From contig NZ_JAVDXV010000004.1 of NCBI RefSeq assembly GCF_031458115.1, positions 310,001 to 374,000 of the forward strand: a stretch of 64,000 bases of DNA, read 5' to 3'. Positions within the stretch are counted from its first letter, which is position 1. The number at the start of each line of letters is the position of its first letter. Below, piece by piece: positions 17,176-28,062 of the stretch. The stretch comes from Pelomonas asaccharophilus_A (GTDB lineage Bacteria > Pseudomonadota > Gammaproteobacteria > Burkholderiales > Burkholderiaceae_C). A program made the translations under genes and the position numbers. Under the pieces are notes generated by a model. The model saw nothing but the letters and a program-made list of their open reading frames with translations, searched no databases and had not been told where the DNA came from.

Positions 17176-18672
17176 ATGGCCGGAAAAGACGGCGCCAGCC
17201 CGCAGCAGGGCTCGCTGTTCGGCGAGATCCTGGACTGGATGCTCGCGCCGCTGCTGCTGATCTGGCCGATCAGTGTCGCGTTGACCTGGCTGGTGGCGCA
17301 GGGCATCGCCAACCGCCCCTATGACCGTGAACTGGGCGAGGTCGCCCGCAGCCTGGGCCAGCAGGTGGCCGCGGCGGAGGCACCGTCGCGAGGTCGTGAC
17401 CGCAACGCGCTGGCGCCCGAAGCCGCGGCGCTGCTGCGCGCGGACGCGTCGGACACGGTTTTCTATCAGGTGCTGGGACTGCGCGGCGAGCTGCTCAGCG
17501 GCGACGCGACGCTGCCGGTGCCCACCGAGGAAGCCCCGGTGCCACCGGGCGAACTCCGCTTTCGCGACGACGAAGTGGGCACGGACGCCGTGCGCGTGGC
17601 CTACCTGTGGGTGCAGCCCGAGGGTCAGGCCGCGCCCGGCAAGACCCTGCTGGTTCAGGTGGCCGAGACGCTGGGCAAGCGCTCGCGGCTGACCAACGAG
17701 ATCATCAAGGGCGTCATCCTGCCGCAGTTCGTCATCCTGCCGCTGGCCGTGCTGCTGGTGTGGCTGGCGCTGGCGCGCGGCATCTCGCCGCTGAACGAGC
17801 TGCAGCGGCGCATCCGCTCGCGCGAGAGTTCAGACCTGTCACCCATCGATGAGCAGCGCGTGCCCGACGAGGTGGCGCCGCTGGTGCAGGCCATCAACGA
17901 CCTGCTGGCGCGGCTGGACTCGTCCATGAGCCGGCAGAAGCACTTCCTGGCCGATGCGGCGCATCAGCTGAAGACGCCGCTGGCGGGACTGCGCACACAG
18001 GCCGAGCTGGTGCAGCGCGAGATCGATGCGGGCCGCTCCAACCCCGAGGAGTTGAAGCGTTCGCTGGCCCAGATCGCCCGCGCCAGCGAGCGCGCGGCCC
18101 ACATGGTCAACCAGCTGCTGGCCATGGCGCGCGCCGAGGACGCCGAGCAGGCCATGCGGCGCGAGCCGGTCAACCTCGCCGAGGTCGCGATCGACACCGT
18201 GCGCGACTTCGTGCCGCGCGCGCTGGAGCGCCGAATCGACCTGGGCTACGACGGCGTGCTGCCGGACGACAGCCGGCTGCGCGTGCACGCCCAGCCTGTG
18301 CTGATCGGCGAACTGATCCGCAACCTGGTCGACAACGCGCTGCTGTACACGCCGGCGGGCGGTCTGGTGACGGTGCGCGTCGTGGAGGACCCGTTCGGCC
18401 AGGTGGTCGTGCTGCAGGTGGAAGACACCGGGCCGGGCATCGCGCCGGGCGAGCGCGAGAAGGTGTTCCAGCCCTTCTACCGCGCGCTGGGCAGCGGCGT
18501 GGAGGGGTCGGGCCTGGGCCTGGCCATCGTCAAGGAGATCGTGCAGCAGCACGAGGCCGAGCTGACGCTGGACGACACCCGCGTGCGCCGCGCGGCGGGC
18601 GGGGAATCGCCGGATGGGCAAGGGCCGGGGGCGCGGTTCACCATCCGCTTTCCCGCGGGCCCGGCAGCCTGA
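17176..18672 (+). CDS. Sensor histidine kinase (TctE/QseC-like)
   Basis: A membrane sensor of 498 residues with two membrane segments (about 23-43 and 178-201). A periplasmic sensing domain of about 130 residues lies between them, followed by a HAMP-like linker, then HisKA with His263 in DAAHQLKTPLAGL and a HATPase domain: N box NLVDNALLYTP, G1 DTGPGI, F box FQPFYR, G2 GSGLGLAIV. It should phosphorylate the regulator encoded directly upstream. Its stop lies 3 bp from the convergent rodA stop with no terminator between, so antisense overlap of transcripts is likely. Confidence 0.92.
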   Translation: MAGKDGASPQQGSLFGEILDWMLAPLLLIWPISVALTWLVAQGIANRPYDRELGEVARSLGQQVAAAEAPSRGRDRNALAPEAAALLRADASDTVFYQVLGLRGELLSGDATLPVPTEEAPVPPGELRFRDDEVGTDAVRVAYLWVQPEGQAAPGKTLLVQVAETLGKRSRLTNEIIKGVILPQFVILPLAVLLVWLALARGISPLNELQRRIRSRESSDLSPIDEQRVPDEVAPLVQAINDLLARLDSSMSRQKHFLADAAHQLKTPLAGLRTQAELVQREIDAGRSNPEELKRSLAQIARASERAAHMVNQLLAMARAEDAEQAMRREPVNLAEVAIDTVRDFVPRALERRIDLGYDGVLPDDSRLRVHAQPVLIGELIRNLVDNALLYTPAGGLVTVRVVEDPFGQVVVLQVEDTGPGIAPGEREKVFQPFYRALGSGVEGSGLGLAIVKEIVQQHEAELTLDDTRVRRAAGGESPDGQGPGARFTIRFPAGPAA

Positions 18673-18675
18673 GTC

Positions 18676-19830
18676 TCAGGTCTTGACCAGCTTGCGCGCT
18701 CTCGCGATGGACATCAGCATACCCAGCGACAGCCCCAGCGTCACCATCGCCGTGCCGCCATAGCTGATGAAGGGCAGCGGCACGCCCACCACGGGCAGGA
18801 TGCCGCTGACCATGCCCATGTTGACGAAGACATAGGTGAAGAAGGACAGCGTTACCGCGCCGGCCAGCAGCCGGCCGAACAGCGTGGGCGCGTCCGAGGC
18901 GATGATCAGCCCGCGCAGGATCAGCGCCGTGAAGCCGGCCAGCAGCGCCAGCGCGCCCATGAAGCCGAACTCCTCGCCGAAGGCCGCGAAGATGAAGTCT
19001 GTGGTGCGTTCGGGGATGAACTCCAGGTGCGTCTGCGTGCCCTTCATGAAGCCCTTGCCGGTCATGCCACCGGAACCGATGGCGATCTCGCCCTGGATGA
19101 TGTGGAAGCCCTTGCCCAGCGGATCCTTGCTCGGGTCCAGCAGCGTGCAGACGCGGTGGCGCTGGTACTCCTTCAGCACCGGCCAGGTCACGTCGGGCTG
19201 GCAAATCTTGTCCTCACTGACCACCAGCGCCAGGATGCCAGCGCCGGCCAGCACGACGGCGGGCAGGATGAGCTTCCACGGCAGGCCGGCGAAGAAGATC
19301 ACGTACAGGCCCGCGGCCAGCACCAGGATGCCGGTGCCCAGGTCGGGCTGTTTGGCCACCATCAGGAAGGGCAGCAGCAGCAGCGCGAAGGCGGCGATGA
19401 AGTCGGGCCAGCGCAGCACGCTCTCGCGGCGCTGGAACCACCAGGCCAGCATCAGCGGCGTCGCGATCTTCAGCAGCTCCGACGGCTGGATCTGCGTGAT
19501 GCCGACGTTGAGCCAGCGTGTCGCGCCCTTCTTGGAGATGCCGAACAGCGCCGTCGCGATCAGCAGCGCGATGCCCAGCGTGTACAGCGGCACCGCCAGC
19601 GCGGCCAGCCGCTGCGGCGGCACCTGCGCGACGATGAACATCAGCCCCAGGCCCAGCGCCATGTTGCGGGCGTGGTCCACGAAGCGGGTGCCATGGTCGT
19701 AGCCGGCCGAGTACATGCACAGCAGGCCCCAGGCGCACAGCCAGAAGATGGCCAGCAACAGCGGGATGTCGAAGCCGCTGAGCCAGGGCTTGAGCCGGCT
19801 CAGCAGCGGCGGGCGCTCGATGACGGTCAT
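18676..19830 (-). CDS. rodA: Rod-shape glycosyltransferase RodA
   Basis: A SEDS-family peptidoglycan polymerase working with PBP2 in lateral wall synthesis. The 384-residue protein starts MTVIERPPLLSRLKPWLSGF and has about ten helices. SEDS signatures include STRY-like MYSAGYDHGTRF, GATRWLNVGITQIQPSELLK, FLMVAKQPDLGTGILVLAAG (with the catalytic Asp), and the end VGVPLPFISYGGTAMVTLG. Its start overlaps the mrdA stop by 4 bp (ATGA). It is the last gene of mreBCD-mrdA-rodA. Confidence 0.96.
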   Translation of the reverse strand: MTVIERPPLLSRLKPWLSGFDIPLLLAIFWLCAWGLLCMYSAGYDHGTRFVDHARNMALGLGLMFIVAQVPPQRLAALAVPLYTLGIALLIATALFGISKKGATRWLNVGITQIQPSELLKIATPLMLAWWFQRRESVLRWPDFIAAFALLLLPFLMVAKQPDLGTGILVLAAGLYVIFFAGLPWKLILPAVVLAGAGILALVVSEDKICQPDVTWPVLKEYQRHRVCTLLDPSKDPLGKGFHIIQGEIAIGSGGMTGKGFMKGTQTHLEFIPERTTDFIFAAFGEEFGFMGALALLAGFTALILRGLIIASDAPTLFGRLLAGAVTLSFFTYVFVNMGMVSGILPVVGVPLPFISYGGTAMVTLGLSLGMLMSIARARKLVKT

Positions 19831-21860
19831 CGCGAGGCTCCGGAACTGGGGGCAGATGCTGATGCGGGCGCCGACGCCGCCGATGCCGCAGCCGCCGGCG
19901 CCGACGCGGCCGGGCCCACCAGGGGCACTTCGGCCGCGCGACGCGGCGCGCCGATGGGCGCGAAGGTCTGCCCCAGCTTTGTCTTGGCGATGTCTTCCTC
20001 GCTGGGGTAGGTGCCGGCAAGCAGGTAGTCGAACACGCGGCGCGCGATGGGCGCGGCGGCACCGGAGCCCCAACCGGCGTTCTCGACGATGACCGCCAGC
20101 GCCACGGTGGGCTGGGCCACCGGTGCGAAGGCCACGTACAGCGAATGGTCGCGCTTGCGCTCGTCGGCCTTGATCGCACTGTAGCGCTCGCCGGCCCGCA
20201 GGCCCACGGCCTGGGCCGTGCCGGTCTTGCCGCCGCTCTGGTAGGCGGCACCCATGAAGACCTGGCGCGACGTGCCCTCCAGCGTCACGCCGTTCATCGC
20301 GTTGCGGATGACGTCCACATCGGCCTGCTTCAGCGGCAGCGGCGTCAGCGCGTCGCTGGCGATGCGGCGCTGCTCGTGGCGGGTCACGTCCTCCACCTCG
20401 CGCACCAGGCGCGGCTTGAACCGCTGGCCGCCGGACGCGACGGTGGCGTAGGCGCTGGCCATCTGCAGCATCGTGAAGCTGTTGTAGCCCTGGCCGATGC
20501 CCAGTGAGATGGTCTCGCCGGGGAACCACTTCTGGTTCGCCGGGCTCCTGCGGAAGTAATTGCGCTTCCATTCCTGCGAGGGCAGCACGCCGGTGACCTC
20601 GCCCAGCAGGTCGATGTCGGTCTTGCGGCCCAAGCCGAAGGGAGACAGCTCGTCGTGGATCAGATCCACGCCCATTTGGTTGGCGAGGTCGTAGAAATAG
20701 ACGTTGGAGGACGACACGATGGCCGCGCGCATGTCCTTGGGGCCGGGCCGGTCGGCCTCGGGGCTGCCGAAGTTGCGGCCGCCGAAGCTGTAGATCAGGT
20801 TGTCCTGGATGACGACGTGCGGCCCGCGCTTGCCGCTGGTCAGCGCGGCCATGGCCATCAACGGCTTGAACGTGGAGCCGGGCGGGTAGGTGCCGCGCAG
20901 CGCGCGGTTCAGCAGCGGCTTGTCGATGTCCTCGTTCAGCTCGCGCCAACTGTCCGCGTCGATGCCGTCGACGAACAGGTTGGGGTCGAAGGTGGGCTTG
21001 GACACGAAGGCCAGCACCTCGCCGTTGCGCGGATCGATGGCCACCAGCGCGCCGCGACGCTCGCCGAACAGCTGCTCCACCAGCGCCTGCAGCTTGATGT
21101 CGATGGACAGGTTCAGCGTGTTGCCGGGCGTGGGCGGGCGGTGGTCGAGCCGGCGCACGGCGCGGCCGCCGGCGCTGGTCTCGACCTGCTCGAAGCCGGT
21201 CGTGCCGTGCAGTTCGCGCTCGTAGGCCTGCTCCAGCCCCAGCTTGCCGATGTACTCGGTGCCCCGGTAATTGGCGAGGTCCTCCTCCTCCCAGTCGTCC
21301 ATGGCCTTCTTCTCGGCCTGGTTGATGCGGCCGATGTAGCCGATCAGGTGGGAGCCGATCTCGCCCAGCGGGTAGGAGCGGAACAGCCGCGCCTTGATCT
21401 CCACGCCGGGGAAGCGGAAGCGCTGCGCGGTGAAGCGGGCCACCTCCTCGTCGGTGAGCTTGGTGCGGATGGGCAGCGAATCGGTGTGCTTGGCCTCGTC
21501 GAGCAGGCGCTTGAAGCGGCGCTTGTCGCGCGGCTGGATGTCGACGATCTGCCCCAGCGCCTCGATGGTGGCGTCCAGGTCCACGACCTTCTCGGGGTTG
21601 ATCTCCAGCGTGTAGGCCGAGTAGTTGCTGGCCAGCACGACACCGTTGCGGTCCTTGATGAGGCCCCGGTTGGGCACGATGGGCACGACGGCGATGCGGT
21701 TGGATTCGGCGCGCTCGGCCAGGTCGTCGTGCTGCACGATCTGCAGCCACACCAGCCGCGCCACCAGCAGCCCGAAGCAGAACAGCACGAAGGCGACCGC
21801 GGCCAGCACGCGCAGCCGGAAGCGGGCCAGCTCCTGGTGGAGGTTCTTGAGGACGACCAC
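19827..21860 (-). CDS. mrdA: Penicillin-binding protein 2
   Basis: The elongation transpeptidase partner of RodA. The 677-residue protein has an N-terminal membrane anchor (VLAAVAFVLFCFGLLVARLV), a pedestal domain with VPNRGLIKDRNGVVLASNYS, and a transpeptidase domain with the active-site STFKPL, SSN in VSSSNVYFYD, and KTG in SGGKTGTAQAV. An Ala/Ser-rich tail (ASAPAAAASAASAPASASAP) follows. Order and length are standard. It sits between mreD and rodA. Confidence 0.97.
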   Translation of the reverse strand: MVVLKNLHQELARFRLRVLAAVAFVLFCFGLLVARLVWLQIVQHDDLAERAESNRIAVVPIVPNRGLIKDRNGVVLASNYSAYTLEINPEKVVDLDATIEALGQIVDIQPRDKRRFKRLLDEAKHTDSLPIRTKLTDEEVARFTAQRFRFPGVEIKARLFRSYPLGEIGSHLIGYIGRINQAEKKAMDDWEEEDLANYRGTEYIGKLGLEQAYERELHGTTGFEQVETSAGGRAVRRLDHRPPTPGNTLNLSIDIKLQALVEQLFGERRGALVAIDPRNGEVLAFVSKPTFDPNLFVDGIDADSWRELNEDIDKPLLNRALRGTYPPGSTFKPLMAMAALTSGKRGPHVVIQDNLIYSFGGRNFGSPEADRPGPKDMRAAIVSSSNVYFYDLANQMGVDLIHDELSPFGLGRKTDIDLLGEVTGVLPSQEWKRNYFRRSPANQKWFPGETISLGIGQGYNSFTMLQMASAYATVASGGQRFKPRLVREVEDVTRHEQRRIASDALTPLPLKQADVDVIRNAMNGVTLEGTSRQVFMGAAYQSGGKTGTAQAVGLRAGERYSAIKADERKRDHSLYVAFAPVAQPTVALAVIVENAGWGSGAAAPIARRVFDYLLAGTYPSEEDIAKTKLGQTFAPIGAPRRAAEVPLVGPAASAPAAAASAASAPASASAPSSGASR

Positions 21861-21880
21861 TTCGACGACCTAGCCGGGGA

Positions 21881-22402
21881 TCAAAGCGGGCGATGCGCGT
21901 CGCGGTCCGGCGCGCGTCGCTGCGGCGCCAGCAGCAGCGCGCTGGCGATGGGCCACAGCGCGGCCTCGAAGAACGGCGCCAGCAGCACCGGCCAGCCGGG
22001 CCACATGCCACCCACGGCCATGCGCACGATCAGCGTCAGCACATGCGCGACGACGAACAGCGGCAGGATCTGCAGCGCCTGCCCCAGCAGGCTGAACCAG
22101 GCCAGACGGCGGTGCAGCGTGATCGCGCCGAAGCTCAACACGCTGTAGGCCAGCGCATGCTGGCCCAGCACGGCGCCGTCATGCACGTCGATGAGCAGCC
22201 CGAACGCGAACGCCCACAGCACACCCACGCGGCGCGGCTGGTGCACGCCCCAGAACGCCAGCACGACGGCCAGCACGTCCGGCATGGCTGCAAGGCGCCC
22301 CATCGGGATCATGTCCAGCATCAGCGCGACCAGCAGCGACAGCGCAATGAACCAGGGGTTGGCGGGGAGCAGCAGCTTCTCGGCTGCGCGCGGCATGATC
22401 AT
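21881..22402 (-). CDS. mreD: Rod-shape protein MreD
   Basis: A 173-residue membrane protein of the elongasome, with five or six helices and few charges between them (LLVALMLDMIPMGRLAAMPD, VLAVVLAFWGVHQPRRVGVL, the FAFGLLIDVHDGAVLGQHAL motif). It ends in an arginine-rich cytoplasmic tail. It overlaps the mreC stop by 4 bp and is followed 20 bp later by mrdA. MreD couples MreC and MreB to the wall enzymes; function is from family and context. Confidence 0.93.
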   Translation of the reverse strand: MIMPRAAEKLLLPANPWFIALSLLVALMLDMIPMGRLAAMPDVLAVVLAFWGVHQPRRVGVLWAFAFGLLIDVHDGAVLGQHALAYSVLSFGAITLHRRLAWFSLLGQALQILPLFVVAHVLTLIVRMAVGGMWPGWPVLLAPFFEAALWPIASALLLAPQRRAPDRDAHRPL

Positions 22403-23391
22403 GGTGCGGCTCCCGAGGCTTTCGCTGCGGCCTTCTCGGCACGCTCGGCCTTCTTGACCGCGCGCGCGTGGGCCTTGGCCTCGGCGGCGGAGGCGGCTTC
22501 GGCCGCCGAGGCGACCTCGGCCTCCTTCTTGGCCGCGAGGTGGCGGTCCAGCGGCAGCAGCACCAGCACGTGGCGTGCGCTGTCGGGCTGGGCGATGGGG
22601 GCCAGCTGCACCTGCGCGAAGCTGGAGTCGCCGCGCCGCTCGACGGCGGACACGCGCGCCACTGGCAGGCCCGGCGGGTAGATGCCGTCCAGGCCCGACG
22701 TGATCATCGAATCGCCGACCTTGATGTCCGCGTTGGCGGCCAGGAAGCGCAGCTCCATGCCCGCGCCGTCCGCGCGGCCGGACGCGGCGTTGCGCATCTG
22801 CGTGCGGGCGTTCAGCAGTGGGATGGCCGCGTCCTTGTCGGTCAGCAGCGTGACCTCGGCGGACAGCGGGTAGACACGCGTCACCTGGCCCAGCACGCCG
22901 GCCTCGTTGATGACCGGCGAGCCCGCCGCCACGCCCTGCGTCGCGCCACGGTCGATGACGACGCGACGCGAGAACGGGTCCGACGCCTCGAACAACACCT
23001 CGGCGGCCAGCGACGGCACGGTCAGCGCCGGCTGCAGCGTCAGCAGCTTACGCAGGCTGTCGTTCTCGGCCTGCAGGGCCGCGACGCGCGACAGCCGCTC
23101 GGCCTGCTGCGCCAGCTGACGGCGGGCCAGGTCCTCGGCGGCCATCGCGCGCTGGGTGCCACGCAGGTAGTCACCGCCCGTCTCCCAGGCATCCACGGGC
23201 GTCAGCAGCAGGCGCTGCACCGGCTGCAGCACCAGCGCCAGCGCGGCGCGGGCCGGCTGCATCAGCTTGAAGCGGCCGTCGGCCACCATCAGCAGCAGCG
23301 CCAGCGCCGAGCACAGCGCGAGCTTGGTCAGCGCCGACAGACCCTGGCGGAACAGCGGCGGGGGATTGCGATCTAAGGTGCCGAGGGGCAT
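22399..23391 (-). CDS. mreC: Rod-shape protein MreC
   Basis: A bitopic protein of 330 residues: one N-terminal membrane helix (about residues 22-37), a periplasmic coiled coil (about 80-115, MAAEDLARRQLAQQAERLSR) and the MreC beta domain with RRVVIDRGATQGVAAGSPVI and GLDGIYPPGLPVARV. The C-terminal 45 residues are an unusual Ala/Glu/Lys-rich repeat (AKKEAEVASAAEAASAAEAK) that should be a charged helix. It binds PBP2 and organises the wall-elongation machine. It lies 24 bp behind mreB. Confidence 0.95.
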   Translation of the reverse strand: MPLGTLDRNPPPLFRQGLSALTKLALCSALALLLMVADGRFKLMQPARAALALVLQPVQRLLLTPVDAWETGGDYLRGTQRAMAAEDLARRQLAQQAERLSRVAALQAENDSLRKLLTLQPALTVPSLAAEVLFEASDPFSRRVVIDRGATQGVAAGSPVINEAGVLGQVTRVYPLSAEVTLLTDKDAAIPLLNARTQMRNAASGRADGAGMELRFLAANADIKVGDSMITSGLDGIYPPGLPVARVSAVERRGDSSFAQVQLAPIAQPDSARHVLVLLPLDRHLAAKKEAEVASAAEAASAAEAKAHARAVKKAERAEKAAAKASGAAP

Positions 23392-23415
23392 TGCGCGCCG
23401 GGCGCTCAGCTGGGA

Positions 23416-24459
23416 TTAGTCGGAGGTGAAGATCGAGCCCAGGCGCTCCATGCGCTCCAGGGCCATGCCGCAGCCGCGCACGACGCAGGTCAGCGGGTCT
23501 TCGGCCACCAGCACCGGCAGGCCGGTCTCTTCACTCAGCAGGCGGTCCAGGTCGCGCAGCAGCGCGCCGCCGCCGGTCAGCATCATGCCGCGCTCGGCGA
23601 TGTCGGCGCCCAGTTCGGGCGGCGTCTGTTCCAGCGCGTTCTTCACGGCGGAGACGATCTGGTTCAGCGGGTCGGTCAGGGCTTCCAGGATCTCGTTGGA
23701 CGAGATCGTGAAGCTGCGCGGCACGCCTTCGGCCAGATTGCGGCCCTTGACCTCCATCTCCTTGACCTCGGAGCCCGGGAAGGCGCTGCCGATGTTCTTC
23801 TTGATGGCTTCGGCGGTCTGCTCGCCGATCAGCATGCCGTAGTTGCGGCGGATGTAGTTGATGATGGACTCGTCGAACTTGTCGCCGCCCACGCGGACCG
23901 AGCCCTTGTAGACCATGCCGCCCAGCGAGATGACGCCGACCTCCGTCGTGCCGCCGCCGATGTCGACGACCATGGAGCCCGAAGCCTCGGCCACCGGCAG
24001 GCCCGCGCCGATCGCGGCAGCCATCGGTTCCTCGATCAGGTAGACCTCGCTGGCACCGGCGCCCAGGGCCGCATCGCGGATGGCGCGCTTCTCGACCTGC
24101 GTGGAGCCGCAGGGCACGCAGATGATGATGCGCGGGCTGGGCTTGAAGGTCTTGCTGTCGTGGACCATCTTGATGAACTGCTTGATCATCTGTTCGGTCA
24201 CGACGAAATCGGCGATCACGCCGTCCTTCATCGGGCGGATCGCCTCGATGTTGCCGGGCACCTTGCCCAGCATGGCCTTGGCCTCGCGGCCGACGGCCTG
24301 GATGGTCTTCTTGCCGTTGGGGCCGCCCTCGTGGCGGATGGACACCACCGACGGCTCGTCGAGGACGATGCCCTTGCCGCGCACGTAGATCAGGGTGTTG
24401 GCGGTGCCGAGGTCGATGGCGAGGTCGGTCGAGAAGTAGCGGCGCAGGGAGGCGAGCAT
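23416..24459 (-). CDS. mreB: Actin-like cell-shape protein MreB
   Basis: The 347-residue actin homologue forms membrane-bound filaments that guide lateral wall synthesis. It starts MLASLRRYFSTDLAIDLGTA; phosphate-binding loops are IDLGTANTLIYVRGKG and VVDIGGGTTEVGVISLGGMV, and the adenosine motif is MLTGGGALLRDL. An in-frame extension to 24648 is Arg/Ser-rich without family similarity, so ATG 24459 is used. It heads the mre operon, divergent from gatC; a TTATTAT -10-like element lies at about 24595-24602 on its strand. Confidence 0.98.
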   Translation of the reverse strand: MLASLRRYFSTDLAIDLGTANTLIYVRGKGIVLDEPSVVSIRHEGGPNGKKTIQAVGREAKAMLGKVPGNIEAIRPMKDGVIADFVVTEQMIKQFIKMVHDSKTFKPSPRIIICVPCGSTQVEKRAIRDAALGAGASEVYLIEEPMAAAIGAGLPVAEASGSMVVDIGGGTTEVGVISLGGMVYKGSVRVGGDKFDESIINYIRRNYGMLIGEQTAEAIKKNIGSAFPGSEVKEMEVKGRNLAEGVPRSFTISSNEILEALTDPLNQIVSAVKNALEQTPPELGADIAERGMMLTGGGALLRDLDRLLSEETGLPVLVAEDPLTCVVRGCGMALERMERLGSIFTSD

Positions 24460-24671
24460 GGTGTGGCACGGGGAGCCTCGCCGATGAGGCGCGGCTCGAA
24501 AAACGGGAGGCTGGATAAGCAACGAGGCCGCCCCGCCTGCGACTCGAAAACGTCGCTGAGTGGGCAGCCTCGAAGGCCATGAAGATGGGCGGCGATAATA
24601 ACCGAACACCCTTGTTTTGAGCCTGTTGCCATGCGCTTTTCGGCTCAATCCTTACACCTAAAAACGCCCCC

Positions 24672-24967
24672 ATGAGCCTCACCCAAGACGACGTGAGCCG
24701 CATCGCCAACCTGGCTCGCCTGCAACTGCAACCGGCCGAGTCCGAGGCCCTGCTCGGCAACCTGAACGATTTCTTCAAGATCGTGGACCAGATGAGTGCC
24801 GTGGACACTGCCGGCGTCGAGCCGCTGTACACGCCGCTGTCGGCCATCCAGCAGGTCCAACTGCGCCTGCGCGAGGACGCCGTCACCGAGAGCAACCAGC
24901 GCGAGCTGAACCAGCAAAGCGCCCCGGCCGTCGAGGACGGCCTCTTCCTCGTTCCCAAGGTCATCGA

Positions 24968-24971
<4 letters not shown>
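24672..24971 (+). CDS. gatC: Asp/Glu-tRNA amidotransferase subunit C
   Basis: The small 99-residue scaffold subunit of the GatCAB complex. It begins MSLTQDDVSRIANLARLQLQ and ends with the conserved DGLFLVPKVIE, and has the DFFKIVDQMSAVDTAGVEPL core. It wraps around GatA and supports assembly. Its stop overlaps the gatA start by 4 bp. Confidence 0.97.
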
Positions 24972-26458
<1,487 letters not shown>

Positions 26459-26460
26459 AC

Positions 26461-27909
26461 ATGCCTACTTCCCAACTCATCCGCGGTTATGAGGTCGTCA
26501 TCGGCCTCGAAAACCACGTCCAGCTCTCCACGCAGAGCAAGATCTTCAGCGGCAGCTCCACCGCATTCGGCGCCGAGCCCAACACGCAGGCCTCGCCCGT
26601 GGACCTGGCGCTGCCCGGCACGCTGCCGGTGCTGAACCGCGCGGCCGTCGAGCGGGCCATCCGTTTCGGCCTGGCGGTCGGCGCCAAGGTCGCGCCGCTG
26701 TCCATCTTCGCGCGCAAGAACTACTTCTACCCGGATCTGCCCAAGGGCTACCAGATCAGCCAGTTCGAGATCCCGGTCGTGCAAGGCGGCAAGGTGGAGT
26801 TTTTCGTCGGCGACAAGAAGCACGTCGTCAACCTGACCCGCGCCCACCTGGAAGAAGACGCCGGCAAGAGCCTGCACGAGGACTACCACGGGCAGAGCGG
26901 CATCGACCTGAACCGTGCCGGCACGCCGCTGCTGGAGATCGTGTCCGAGCCTGACATGCGCTCGGGCGCCGAGGCCGCCGAGTACGCCAAGACGCTGCAC
27001 GCGCTGGTGATGTGGCTGGGCATCTGCGACGGCAACATGCAGGAAGGCTCGTTCCGCTGCGACGTCAACGTGTCGGTGCGCAAGCCCGGCGAGCCCTTCG
27101 GCACGCGCCGCGAGATCAAGAACCTCAACAGCTTCCGCTTCCTCGTCGACGCGGTGAACTACGAGGTGAACTGGCAGATCGACGAGATCGAGGACGGCCG
27201 CAAGATCCAGCAGGCCACGGTGCTCTACAACCCGGACACCGGCGAGACGCGCGCGATGCGCAGCAAGGAAGACTCGGCCGACTACCGCTACTTCCCCGAC
27301 CCCGACCTGCCGCCTCTGGTCATCGCACCGGAATGGGTGGAACGCGTGCGGGGCGAGATGCCCGAGCTGCCGGCCGTCATGGCCGCCCGCTTCGAGAGCG
27401 CCGACGGCCTGCCGGCCTACGACGCGACGATGATGACGCAGAGCCTGGCGACGGCGCGCTACTACGAGGCGGCCAAGGCCGCGGGTGCGACGCCGAAACT
27501 GGTGGCGAACTGGGTCATGGGCGAGGTCAGCAAGCGGCTGAACGCCGACGGCGGCGAGATCGTCGCCGCACCGGTCGGTCCTGAGTTGCTGGCCAGGCTG
27601 ATCGGCCGCATCTCGGACGGCACCATCTCCAACAACGCCGCCAAGCAGGTGTTCGAGTCGCTGTGGACCGGTGAGGCGAACGACGTGGATGCCGTCATCG
27701 AGGCCAAGGGCCTGAAGCAGGTCAGCGACACCGGCGCCATCGAGGCCATCCTCGACGAGGTGCTGGCCGCCAACCAGAAGTCGGTCGACGAGTACCGCTC
27801 GGGCAAGGACAAGGCGTTCAACGCGCTGGTCGGCCAGGCGATGAAGGCGACCAAGGGCAAGGCCAACCCGGCGCTGGTGAACGAGCTGCTGAAGAAGAAG
27901 CTCGGCTGA
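26461..27909 (+). CDS. gatB: Asp/Glu-tRNA amidotransferase subunit B
   Basis: The 482-residue subunit activates the misacylated tRNA with ATP and accepts ammonia from GatA. It starts MPTSQLIRGYEVVIGLENHV and has FARKNYFYPDLPKGYQISQF, HLEEDAGKSLH, SEPDMRSGAEAAEYAKTL and MQEGSFRCDVNVSVR, followed by the YqeY-like C-terminal tRNA-binding domain. The ATG at 26461 lies 2 bp after the gatA stop; open frame upstream runs inside gatA and is not used. Confidence 0.98.
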   Translation: MPTSQLIRGYEVVIGLENHVQLSTQSKIFSGSSTAFGAEPNTQASPVDLALPGTLPVLNRAAVERAIRFGLAVGAKVAPLSIFARKNYFYPDLPKGYQISQFEIPVVQGGKVEFFVGDKKHVVNLTRAHLEEDAGKSLHEDYHGQSGIDLNRAGTPLLEIVSEPDMRSGAEAAEYAKTLHALVMWLGICDGNMQEGSFRCDVNVSVRKPGEPFGTRREIKNLNSFRFLVDAVNYEVNWQIDEIEDGRKIQQATVLYNPDTGETRAMRSKEDSADYRYFPDPDLPPLVIAPEWVERVRGEMPELPAVMAARFESADGLPAYDATMMTQSLATARYYEAAKAAGATPKLVANWVMGEVSKRLNADGGEIVAAPVGPELLARLIGRISDGTISNNAAKQVFESLWTGEANDVDAVIEAKGLKQVSDTGAIEAILDEVLAANQKSVDEYRSGKDKAFNALVGQAMKATKGKANPALVNELLKKKLG

Positions 27910-28062
27910 ACTTTCGAGGGCGGTATTCGGGCCGAGCGCCGGGCCGCTCCCGAGCCGGCCCAGCTGGCGATGTGCTCGCGGCTCAATGCCGTGAGCATCG
28001 CCGCCCGCTCGGGGGACCGGCCAGACGCACCGCGTCCAGCGGAGTGCGGCTGGACGAGGGAC

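Noticed and set aside
18673..18675. Missing terminator between the convergent kinase and rodA genes as evidence of a rearrangement
   Set aside because: Three-base convergent spacing is common in compact genomes. Both genes are complete and in an expected neighbourhood.
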